A stretch of DNA of 54,016 bases from a virus. Below the pieces are notes generated by a model. It searched no databases. It saw only the letters and a program-made list of their open reading frames with translations, and was not told the DNA's origin. Below are positions 6,911 through 13,532 of this stretch, in pieces. Location: IMG/VR virus record IMGVR_UViG_3300009093_000056, positions 1 through 54,016 of that record; one strand, given 5' to 3'. A program made the position numbers and the translations under genes. Each line of letters starts with the position of its first letter. The first letter of the stretch is position 1.

Positions 6911-7311
6911 TTCTTGCCTCCGTCTACCTCGTGTACCAAGATCGGGTTCTCTGGCGTTTGGATCAGCTCAACCTGCTGGATCACCGGCAACGCCGCCGCG
7001 AGTTCCGCGACGGCCGCAATCTTCTCGTTAAAGCCGTTCGCTTTTTCAAGCGCCTCGACGTTGACCTGCGTGTTCGCACGCAACTCACGCTTTACATCCT
7101 CGATTTCCCGCTTCAATAGCGCCGCGTGCTCTTCCACGAGCTTTTGGGACAGTTCAAGGTTGCTTGCGATCTCGGACTGCCTTTTCTCCTCCCGCGCTTC
7201 CATGCGTCGCTTCTGGAGCCACGAGAAGATGCTGTTAATCAAAATAAGAACGGCCAGCAGAAGCTGGCCGTAGATTTGCGGGAGATGCAGCGCCCAGTGC
7301 GGGAGTGTCAC
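6907..7311 (-). CDS. Membrane-anchored coiled-coil protein
   Basis: 134 aa, GTG start. An N-terminal membrane helix (YGQLLLAVLILINSIFSWL, about residues 14-32) is followed by a long heptad-rich helix (RMEAREEKRQSEIASNLELSQ and on, about 36-95) and a short C-terminal tail. This is the shape of an i-spanin or other envelope-spanning lysis protein, or of a type II membrane holin partner. Coupled to the two-helix protein downstream. Confidence 0.6.
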   Translation of the reverse strand: MTLPHWALHLPQIYGQLLLAVLILINSIFSWLQKRRMEAREEKRQSEIASNLELSQKLVEEHAALLKREIEDVKRELRANTQVNVEALEKANGFNEKIAAVAELAAALPVIQQVELIQTPENPILVHEVDGGKK

Positions 7312-7323
7312 AGTTTCAGTCCT

Positions 7324-7563
7324 CTAGTGATGGAGTAGTTGCCGGATACTGTCGAGCAGCCAATACGCTGCAAGCGCGCACATCGCGATACGCGAGATGT
7401 CTTTCACGAGACCGAACAAGCAGATGTGTTCGACCACCTGCTTAAGAACAAACGCTTTCATCGTTCTTGCCTTGCCGAAAAGTGCGACAGGCAGGGCCGC
7501 AGGTATCTCCATCACGACAATGCGGGGCCGCGACGGAGAGCATCTATTGTCAAGCGTCGTCAC
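7324..7563 (-). CDS. Small membrane protein, first gene of lysis operon
   Basis: 79 aa. The GTG at 7563 is chosen because AAAGGTGG lies 7 nt upstream; a TTG at 7581 and ATG codons at 7512 and 7461 are alternatives. One hydrophobic helix near the C terminus (ISRIAMCALAAYWLL). It is the first gene after a sigma70-like promoter at 7632-7659, so it opens the lysis and accessory operon. Function unknown. Confidence 0.5.
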   Translation of the reverse strand: MTTLDNRCSPSRPRIVVMEIPAALPVALFGKARTMKAFVLKQVVEHICLFGLVKDISRIAMCALAAYWLLDSIRQLLHH

Positions 7564-7631
7564 AGAGTTTCCACCTTTCAAGGTTTTTCTTTGTTGTTAG
7601 CGGATAATGACGCGCCAGATATGTAACTTAG

Positions 7632-7659
7632 GTTATACCACTCTTTGCGATGATTGCAA
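7632..7659 (-). promoter_or_regulatory. Sigma70-like promoter for the lysis operon
   Basis: Minus strand TTGCAA (7654-7659), 16-nt spacer, TATAAC (7632-7637). It lies about 70 nt before the GTG at 7563 and after the terminator that closes the fibre genes, so lysis genes can be transcribed independently of the tail operon. Confidence 0.5.
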
Positions 7660-7702
7660 GATTAAATTTTAGAGCGTGACCCGAACCGCACACGTAATCG
7701 GG

Positions 7703-7844
7703 TATAATAGATACTGTTGTACGGCATTGCGAAGCGGCGCGTGCTACGGTCCAGCCTGGTCTTCTATTGCAAAGCCGAGTTTCGTCCTCCGATGTTAAGT
7801 CATGTAGTGCAAGGAAAGCCCGTCTAATCTTTCAGACGGGCTTT
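7703..7844 (+). ncRNA. Candidate small RNA, promoter to terminator
   Basis: In a 260-bp gap without a gene, plus strand CGGGTATAATAG has its TATAAT at 7703-7708, and an 11-bp hairpin terminator lies at 7815-7844. The predicted RNA would be about 130 nt (start near 7715). No open frame with a ribosome site is seen and I could not fold it as a tRNA. No -35 is seen, so this rests on the two end signals. Confidence 0.35.
7815..7844. terminator. Terminator closing the tail-fibre operon
   Basis: AAAGCCCGTCT (7815-7825) pairs perfectly with AGACGGGCTTT (7834-7844), loop of 8 nt. On the minus strand it overlaps the TAA stop of the 7843 gene and is followed by CCTTG. It can work in both directions. 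Confidence 0.7.
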
Positions 7845-8187
7845 ATAACGTGACCCTGATCCCGAGCGCGCCAACCTGCCTGTCGTCCCCGTCGCTCGGT
7901 GTCGCCGTAAACTTCATCACATACAGGTCGCTCACAAGGCCCACCGTGGACGGATCGAAATCCTCGAACCCGACCGTCCAGACGGTATCCGTCCCGCTCC
8001 CGCCGCTCGAATTCAGGAACGTACCAGGGGCGTCGTCGATCGGATCGCTCCCGGCGAGCGTCGTCTCATCGGCCTTATAGAGCGAGCACGAGACGGCGCT
8101 GACGATCGTGGTGCTCTTGAACGTGACGATAATCGCGAGGTTGGTCACGCTCGTCAGTCGGCGCTCACAGTAGGCATCGCAAGGCAT
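7843..8187 (-). CDS. Hypothetical tail-region protein
   Basis: 114 aa, ATG with AGAAGGAACAGCCC upstream. A beta-rich, Ser/Thr-rich protein (SVTNLAIIVTFKSTTIVSA; DTVWTVGFEDFDPSTVG; DLYVMKFTATPSDGDDRQ) that looks like an Ig-like or fibre-associated domain. It is the last gene of the fibre operon and its stop is inside a terminator. The composition fits a virion decoration or fibre chaperone. Confidence 0.6.
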   Translation of the reverse strand: MPCDAYCERRLTSVTNLAIIVTFKSTTIVSAVSCSLYKADETTLAGSDPIDDAPGTFLNSSGGSGTDTVWTVGFEDFDPSTVGLVSDLYVMKFTATPSDGDDRQVGALGIRVTL

Positions 8188-8199
8188 GGGCTGTTCCTT

Positions 8200-8385
8200 C
8201 TAGTCTGCCGAACCGAATGTCGCGTTGTTGGGTGCGCTGCTAAACGTAGCGTCGTCGGTTGCGCCGCTGAATTTGGCGGGGTTGTAGGGTGGTGTGACAG
8301 CGGGCGCACCCGGAGTGAACCCGCGCAGGACGAGTTTAGGCGTGCTGCCGAACCCGCGTAGGATGATCGTGCTCTGAAGCGCCAT
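8200..8385 (-). CDS. Small tail-region protein
   Basis: 61 aa, start overlapping the preceding stop (TAATG). It begins ALQSTIILRGFGSTPKLVLRGF, with two ILRGFG/VLRGFT repeats, then a Pro-rich stretch and two near-repeats in the tail (FSGATDDATFSSAPNNATFG). Short sequences of this style often lie between phage fibre genes. No function recognised. Confidence 0.6.
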   Translation of the reverse strand: MALQSTIILRGFGSTPKLVLRGFTPGAPAVTPPYNPAKFSGATDDATFSSAPNNATFGSAD

Positions 8386-9482
8386 TACGTCGCTCTCGTG
8401 ATGCTCGTGGGGGTCGTAGCATCATTGGTATTGAGCGTGAAGGCGGTCGTTGTGCCGTCGAGCTTCTTGACAGTAACGACCGTCCCAGCCGCGCTCATTT
8501 CTGTAAGCATCTGCATGAGTACGAAGAGGGATTGAACCGGTGTCGGTGCCGCGCCGTCTGCGTTGTAACTCTCGGCCATCGCGACCGTGCCTTTTGCGAA
8601 GTCGTAGGCATTCGTGAGTGTCATTGCGGACCCGACAGCGGCGGGTGAGGAAGGTAGGTTGTCGGTTTTCGCTTTAATCGCTGCGATCTCGGTATCCACG
8701 AGTGGGTAAACGTCGCCAGTCTGTGGAGTGTTGCCGGTGAGCGTTGTCACGGTATCGACCAACACCAGGTGATCCATCGTCGCAGCAGGAGTAGCGATGT
8801 TGAAGAACTTTTTGAACGCCGCCGCGATCTGGCCCGCCGTCTCAGTCAGCGCGGTGCCAAGAATCTGCGCGAGATTGGCTTTCACCACGCCGTTGGTGAA
8901 GTCGAGCTGCCCGGTTCCCGTCCCCGTACTCAGAAGCACGCTCGCGCCAATATCGCGCCCGGTCTGCGCCGTTCCGCCGATGTTGACCGCGTTGACCCCG
9001 ATCTGCGCCGAGGAGGCTGAGACAGCCGCCCCCGCCACGCCCACCATATCGGTCTTGACGAGCGCCGAGCCTGCCGTGCCGGTGAAGTTGGTTGGCTGGG
9101 TGGTGCCAACGTTGGCGTTGACCGTGGTCGCTGTCGAAGCCGCGAGCAGTCCGCCATTGGTATTTGTGGCATTCGTGACGATCGCATCGTAGACCGTCGC
9201 CGGAACCACCTGCCGCTCGATCATCGGCATCTGATAAGTTGACTTGTTGCAGGTAATCTGGAAAGCACCGAGGGTGTCGGTGTTGCCGGTCGTGAGCACG
9301 AGAATATATTGACCGTTCGCGATGACTGTCAGAGAAGCAGCAGAAGCAAGTGCAGTGAGCGTCCCGCCGTTCTTCGAGATCGACAGGTCGCCGATGACGG
9401 CGCTCGCGTACTCTGCGCCCGTGCTGTCGAGGATGGGGCCGACGACAAGCGTTAGGGCTGTTGATTGTTTGGCGAGCAACAT
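8385..9482 (-). CDS. Tail fibre / baseplate appendage protein
   Basis: 365 aa from the ATG at 9482 (TGATG overlap). The N terminus LLAKQSTALTLVVGPILDS followed by 'LSISKNGG' is the usual start of a family of phage fibre proteins in which a small beta domain is followed by an Ala/Thr/Val-rich repetitive shaft. Here the shaft has repeated N-T/T-G segments to residue about 280. The C terminus has a short beta domain. Low complexity and gene order support an appendage protein. Confidence 0.7.
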   Translation of the reverse strand: MLLAKQSTALTLVVGPILDSTGAEYASAVIGDLSISKNGGTLTALASAASLTVIANGQYILVLTTGNTDTLGAFQITCNKSTYQMPMIERQVVPATVYDAIVTNATNTNGGLLAASTATTVNANVGTTQPTNFTGTAGSALVKTDMVGVAGAAVSASSAQIGVNAVNIGGTAQTGRDIGASVLLSTGTGTGQLDFTNGVVKANLAQILGTALTETAGQIAAAFKKFFNIATPAATMDHLVLVDTVTTLTGNTPQTGDVYPLVDTEIAAIKAKTDNLPSSPAAVGSAMTLTNAYDFAKGTVAMAESYNADGAAPTPVQSLFVLMQMLTEMSAAGTVVTVKKLDGTTTAFTLNTNDATTPTSITRAT

Positions 9483-10324
9483 CAGGCGATACTCCCTGCA
9501 CAGAGGATGCGGCGGCGGCGGTTGCCGGTTGCGATGACGACTGGTATCGACCAAAACCGCCCCGTCTCCAGCCAGTTCCAGCGGTTGGGGTTGCCAGCCT
9601 TGGTTTCTTGGTAGAGAGCTTTACACTCCGCGTCTACAAGTCCTCGGTTGTAAATCGAAACACGACTCACCCATGATCCATTGGCAAGAGGAAAGGTGCC
9701 TGTTGACCGCTTGCCAATCGTTGTTGCTAAGCTCCTGCTCGTAAAAGTTAAAGTCGGTGACGATCCGGCTTTATTCACGCCGTTCAAAAATGTCTTGCCA
9801 AGATTATTCACCGCGCCTGAAACCGACACGATTAAATTGTATGGCGTGTTTGTCGCAATAGAGCCCGCAGTAGTAAACGAGTTAGCTCCGTAGCATCCCG
9901 CCATAAGCCGCGTGGTGCCATCAACAAAAACCTCAAATGAATTACCGTCGCTGGTGTACGAGGACAATAGGCCCTGGAAGGCAGACGTGCTAGTAACCAG
10001 AAAGTCAACGACGACTGTAAAATCGCTACTCGGCCAAATTCCCGCGGGTAACGAAATCTTGCTTGATCCGTCGAACTGGACGCGGCCATAGCTTCCAGGT
10101 GCTGCGCCACCGCGCCACCCAGACGGTGTGATCGCAGTGTCCAACGTGCCATCATGTGCATTCCTGCCCCCACGCACCAGGTCGCGGAAAGTCTGGCCGC
10201 CGCGCCACCCTGAGTTTGGCGGGATTGCCCACTCACTAGTTAGGCCAATGTTCAGCGGGTGCGACCAGTCAATCGGGCACGCAGGGTCCACTATCGCAGA
10301 AGTGCCGGGAATAATCCTCGCCAT
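9482..10324 (-). CDS. LamG / concanavalin-A-like tail protein
   Basis: 280 aa, with GGAGTGCC 4-5 nt before the ATG. A jelly-roll lectin pattern is clear: GRVQFDGSSKISLPAG, DFTVVVDFLV, a middle strand NTPYNLIVSVSG, TFLNGVNKAG, and IGKRSTGTFPL before SRVSIYNRGL. Phage LamG proteins of this type bind sugars or stabilise fibres. The final LYQETKAGNPNRW resembles a common phage LamG C terminus. Probably part of the receptor-binding apparatus. Confidence 0.75.
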   Translation of the reverse strand: MARIIPGTSAIVDPACPIDWSHPLNIGLTSEWAIPPNSGWRGGQTFRDLVRGGRNAHDGTLDTAITPSGWRGGAAPGSYGRVQFDGSSKISLPAGIWPSSDFTVVVDFLVTSTSAFQGLLSSYTSDGNSFEVFVDGTTRLMAGCYGANSFTTAGSIATNTPYNLIVSVSGAVNNLGKTFLNGVNKAGSSPTLTFTSRSLATTIGKRSTGTFPLANGSWVSRVSIYNRGLVDAECKALYQETKAGNPNRWNWLETGRFWSIPVVIATGNRRRRILCAGSIA

Positions 10325-10336
10325 CTAAGGCACTCC

Positions 10337-10855
10337 TTACGCGATTGGCGTCCTTCGATACCAGGGCCTTATCGTGATGATTGTCTCGCCGTCTACGTTG
10401 CTCGTGGTTTGCCCTGACGAGTTTTGGAAAACGGGGATGACGTACTCGGCTTTCGGCTTGACCTCGAACCGCTGCCTCTGCACGCCCGTTCCAAGCGCGT
10501 TACTCAGAATAATGCTTCCGACTAATACCAACTGCGGCAACTGATCGGCATTACCTACCGCTGCGTCCGCGCCCGTCAAGCCGCCTGGGTTTTCACTGCC
10601 GGCGGTCGCGTTCTTGGAAAATCCGAGATAGATAGGACACTCATTTCCAGCAGTCGGCGCTGACTGAACTTTGGTCTCAGCGATGATCTCCAGCACTTCG
10701 GGAAACCCCTTCGTGCCATCAACCAGCGTTGTTGACTTGCCTCCCTCGCGAATTCCCGCCGTCGCAAGTGCCTTCATGTTCATCAGGTTAGTGCCGCCTG
10801 TGTTCATCCAGGTAATCGCAGTTCCCGGCGTCAGGTCGGAATAGTTCACAGCCAT
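10337..10855 (-). CDS. Hypothetical structural protein
   Basis: 172 aa, AGGAGG 9 nt before the ATG. Rich in Gly, Thr, Val and Ala, with beta-strand patterns (GKSTTLVDGTKGFPEVLEI; QRFEVKPKAEYVIPVFQN; VDGETIITIRPWYRR). No signal peptide. It lies between two small tail proteins and LamG, and looks like a virion or fibre-attached protein. Family not recognised. Confidence 0.6.
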   Translation of the reverse strand: MAVNYSDLTPGTAITWMNTGGTNLMNMKALATAGIREGGKSTTLVDGTKGFPEVLEIIAETKVQSAPTAGNECPIYLGFSKNATAGSENPGGLTGADAAVGNADQLPQLVLVGSIILSNALGTGVQRQRFEVKPKAEYVIPVFQNSSGQTTSNVDGETIITIRPWYRRTPIA

Positions 10856-10860
10856 CTAAA

Positions 10861-11172
10861 CTAGCCTCCTGCCGAGAACGCGAACACGTTGACAGCGCTG
10901 TTCACTGCGGCCTGAATTGATGCATCAGAAACACCCTGCAACTGCGCCAGTGTCAGGGTAGAGTTCGCCGCAAGCACTGCCGGGAGCATTCGAGAGGCTT
11001 CAGCAGCAGGATTGGCAAAGGTTGCCTTAGCCCAATTGAGCCGAGCGGCGTGATTTGCCGTATTCGTCGCTTCGACATATATCGCTTGGGCTGCAATGAC
11101 GCAAGCCGCCTGCACTTTTGGCAGGAGACCCGCGTCGGCAAAAAGCCCCTGAAGTTCTGAAAGTGTCGCCAC
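10861..11172 (-). CDS. Hypothetical helical tail-region protein
   Basis: 103 aa, GTG start with GGGAGG upstream. Almost all helix, Ala-rich (ACVIAAQAIYVEATNTANH; AEASRMLPAVLAANSTLTL), without membrane helix. Proteins with this pattern, 'KVQAACVIAAQAI..E....NHA.R..WA', occur among phage baseplate-region genes with unknown function. It is followed by the fibre group. Confidence 0.6.
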   Translation of the reverse strand: MATLSELQGLFADAGLLPKVQAACVIAAQAIYVEATNTANHAARLNWAKATFANPAAEASRMLPAVLAANSTLTLAQLQGVSDASIQAAVNSAVNVFAFSAGG

Positions 11173-11212
11173 TGCTTACCTCCCGTGATGATCCGAACAA
11201 AAAAAGACCGGG

Positions 11213-11218
11213 TATAAT
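11213..11218 (+). promoter_or_regulatory. Promoter -10 for leaderless gene at 11225
   Basis: CGGGTATAAT on the plus strand, TATAAT at 11213-11218, then exactly 6 nt to the ATG. No convincing -35 and no ribosome site. Same spacing as the gene at 6003 and the cro-like gene at 52697. Confidence 0.5.
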
Positions 11219-11224
11219 CCGGCC

Positions 11225-11410
11225 ATGCCACCAACCAGCAAACAAATCGGCTTCTGCTCCTGCATCACCATCCTGGCCCTCTTCGTCGCCGCCTTCGCCA
11301 TCCTCCGCCTGTTCGTAGACCGCGAGACGGCCGCCAACATCGAGGCGGGTGTGATCCTCGGGGCGATTGTGGTGGTGGGCTTGGTGGCGGGGGTGACTAA
11401 AAGAACGTAG
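11225..11410 (+). CDS. Moron-like two-helix membrane protein
   Basis: 61 aa on the plus strand, in a 225-bp gap of the leftward tail operon. Two membrane helices at about residues 10-30 and 40-57 (VILGAIVVVGLVAG) with a short polar N terminus and the basic end TKRT. Its own -10 lies 6 nt before the ATG, indicating a leaderless mRNA. It overlaps the 3' end of the 11397 gene by 14 nt. A prophage-expressed membrane protein could act in superinfection exclusion, by analogy only. Confidence 0.5.
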   Translation: MPPTSKQIGFCSCITILALFVAAFAILRLFVDRETAANIEAGVILGAIVVVGLVAGVTKRT

Positions 11411-12089
11411 ACCCGCACCGCCGTCTTGCCACCGCCGTTACCACCGTCTCGAATAGGAAGTCGTCGCTGTAAACAAAGTCGGCCCCAGTTCCTCGCTGCA
11501 TCGAGATGCCCGATTTCCCGACCCCGGAGATGCTGCTGTCCGTCACGGTTATCGCATCCTGCTGACCGGTCACGAATGATCCGCTGCTATTCAGCCACTT
11601 GCCGTCTGAGACCCGCTTCACGCGCAAGATGATGGTCGTACCGACCGTGCGGCAGTAAAGTACGTAACTGTCAGTGAGCGAGAGCGTGAGGCTGCCAATC
11701 GTCCCGAGTAGTGTCGCGGTACCGCCGACGAGCTTCCGCAGAAACACCGCAGGTCCGCCCGCTCCCGCAAAGTGGAGTTGCGAGACGTAGCTCGTGATCC
11801 CCGACTGAAGCGTGCTCGCCGTCGTCATCCTGCAGAAGACATAGCACGCGATGTTCGTCCCCGCGCCGCTGAACAGGAAGGTGGCGCTCGTCATCGCATC
11901 GCCGCCGTTGCCGTCGTTGTTCGTATTCCAGAAGGCGACCGTCGTAACGGCAGTAGTCGTATTCTGAACGCCGTTTGCAGCCGAAGCGAAAACCGATGTC
12001 TCGCTCCCCCACGCCGCAACGGTAGACCATCCCGATGGGATCGCCGGTGCCGTGACACCATCCCAGCTTTCGGCCTTCACGATTGCCAT
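11397..12089 (-). CDS. Putative lectin-like tail protein
   Basis: 230 aa, with strong beta-sandwich character: SATFLFSGAGTNIACYVFCR, LHFAGAGGPAVFLRKL, SLTDSYVLYCRTVGTTIILR, and an end reading YSDDFLFETVV. This resembles concanavalin-A-like (LamG) domains seen in phage fibres, less clearly than the 9482 gene. It follows the large fibre protein at 12093. Expected to be displayed on the tail tip. Confidence 0.6.
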   Translation of the reverse strand: MAIVKAESWDGVTAPAIPSGWSTVAAWGSETSVFASAANGVQNTTTAVTTVAFWNTNNDGNGGDAMTSATFLFSGAGTNIACYVFCRMTTASTLQSGITSYVSQLHFAGAGGPAVFLRKLVGGTATLLGTIGSLTLSLTDSYVLYCRTVGTTIILRVKRVSDGKWLNSSGSFVTGQQDAITVTDSSISGVGKSGISMQRGTGADFVYSDDFLFETVVTAVARRRCGSTFF

Positions 12090-12092
12090 CGA

Positions 12093-13529
12093 CTACTGCT
12101 GCTCCAAGATTACGTCGATATTCCATCCAGTCGCGGTAGCCAAGGTCGTAACAGAAAATCTCAACTTGTCGCCGGATGCAACCGTTCCAAGCGCAGATGT
12201 AACCTCACCCTCATAATCTCCGCTACTGAACGTAATCGTTCCGACTGTCGAGCCGCTCCCGAACACAGCATTTCCCACGGTACTCTTCTGGATAACCACG
12301 ACCGGTGCCCCGCCCGCCGTGTTCACTCGCAGGAAGATGCTCTTGACGTTCCACGTGATCGAACTACCGTCGGTCGGATTGAACGGGACGCGCTTCTCAC
12401 CGATGTCGGCTCCGGTCCCCGCCGGAGTAAACGCCTCGCACAGTGAAATCACGCAGGCACGTTTCTGCGAAATTCCGTAGGCGTCGTTCGTGATAATCCA
12501 CTCATCTGCCGCGATCTTGCTCAAGATCATCGAAGCGTACTGCTGGATCGCACTCAACCCACCGCTGTTGTGGAGCGTGACGCCGCCTGCTGGAGAGAGC
12601 GTGACGAGCCCGGTCCCTAGCTGTCGAACCACGATTCTTGCGCCGATCGGGATCGCTACCGAGGCGAACGTTGGAACCGTCACCGTGATCGCCGAAGAGT
12701 TGTTGAACGCCTGCACGCTGCCCGTGTCGCCCGCCGCCAGCGTATAGGTCGTGCCCGTCCTGATGCGTAGGTATTCGAGGCTCGGGTTCAGCGTCGTCAC
12801 GCGCCAAATCCCGTCTGAGCCGGAACCTTTCAGCCCCCTTAGTTCCCAATACTGACCCGGCCCCATCGTCAGCGTGCTCACCGCTTCGATCATATCGCCC
12901 GAGAACGCGGCCACGATGATGTTGAAAGCACTGTTGTTGACGAACATGTACGTGATCTGCTTATCGCCGCTCGCGATCAACTGCGGGAGCGTGAAGTTCA
13001 CATCCGCCGCCACGCCGGAATTGTACATGTAGGTGTAGAGGTCGCCGTTGCTCGTGATCGTGACGCCGGTATCGAGCAGTCCGCCGATGGTTGCGGTGTT
13101 GGTCTCGCCGATCGTGAACGTCTTGCCTGACCGCGAGATCGTGACGTTAGCGCCCGGATCGAGGATCAGGTCGCCTTGCTGCCCGGTCGTCTCGCCGGTC
13201 TTCCTGATGCTGTTGACGCCCGCGCTCTCGACGACCTGATTGGTGTTACCGCCGCCGACCTGAGCGCCCGACCCCGAAACAACTGAGTACGGGCTGCTGT
13301 TCGTCCGCAAGAGCGGCACGATGTCGTTGAACTGCGGTGGCGTCTGAGGCGTGTACGGAACGCCGTGCATGTAGACCCCGCCCCCGTTCGCATCGATCAT
13401 CCCGACATCGAGGATGAGTTCCTTGGCAGTCTTGTCGATCAAGATGACGCGGCCGGATTGGATCGACCGGTCGGCACGAGCGCCGTAATCGCTCTTGTCT
13501 GCGGTCTGGATGAGGTTCTTGATAAGCAT
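12093..13529 (-). CDS. Tail fibre / upper baseplate protein
   Basis: 478 aa. Beta-rich throughout, with a Gly-rich segment (GSGAQVGGGNTNQ) and a middle domain ending in 'GVTLHNSGGLSAIQQYASM', followed by 'ADEWIITN'. That motif pair (V.L.S.GG.....QYA...L....DEW.I) is common in phage fibre proteins. A third domain fills residues about 360-478. It is coupled closely to the hub gene upstream, as expected for an appendage attached to the hub. Confidence 0.7.
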   Translation of the reverse strand: MLIKNLIQTADKSDYGARADRSIQSGRVILIDKTAKELILDVGMIDANGGGVYMHGVPYTPQTPPQFNDIVPLLRTNSSPYSVVSGSGAQVGGGNTNQVVESAGVNSIRKTGETTGQQGDLILDPGANVTISRSGKTFTIGETNTATIGGLLDTGVTITSNGDLYTYMYNSGVAADVNFTLPQLIASGDKQITYMFVNNSAFNIIVAAFSGDMIEAVSTLTMGPGQYWELRGLKGSGSDGIWRVTTLNPSLEYLRIRTGTTYTLAAGDTGSVQAFNNSSAITVTVPTFASVAIPIGARIVVRQLGTGLVTLSPAGGVTLHNSGGLSAIQQYASMILSKIAADEWIITNDAYGISQKRACVISLCEAFTPAGTGADIGEKRVPFNPTDGSSITWNVKSIFLRVNTAGGAPVVVIQKSTVGNAVFGSGSTVGTITFSSGDYEGEVTSALGTVASGDKLRFSVTTLATATGWNIDVILEQQ

Positions 13530-13532
13530 TGG

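Noticed and set aside
7720-7800. tRNA gene between fibre and lysis operons
   Set aside because: GAGTTTCGTCCTC recalls a T arm, but no acceptor, D or anticodon stem can be formed.
11176-11418. Leftward 80-codon frame opposite the 11225 gene
   Set aside because: No good ribosome site and basic, low-complexity sequence; the rightward frame has two membrane helices and a -10.
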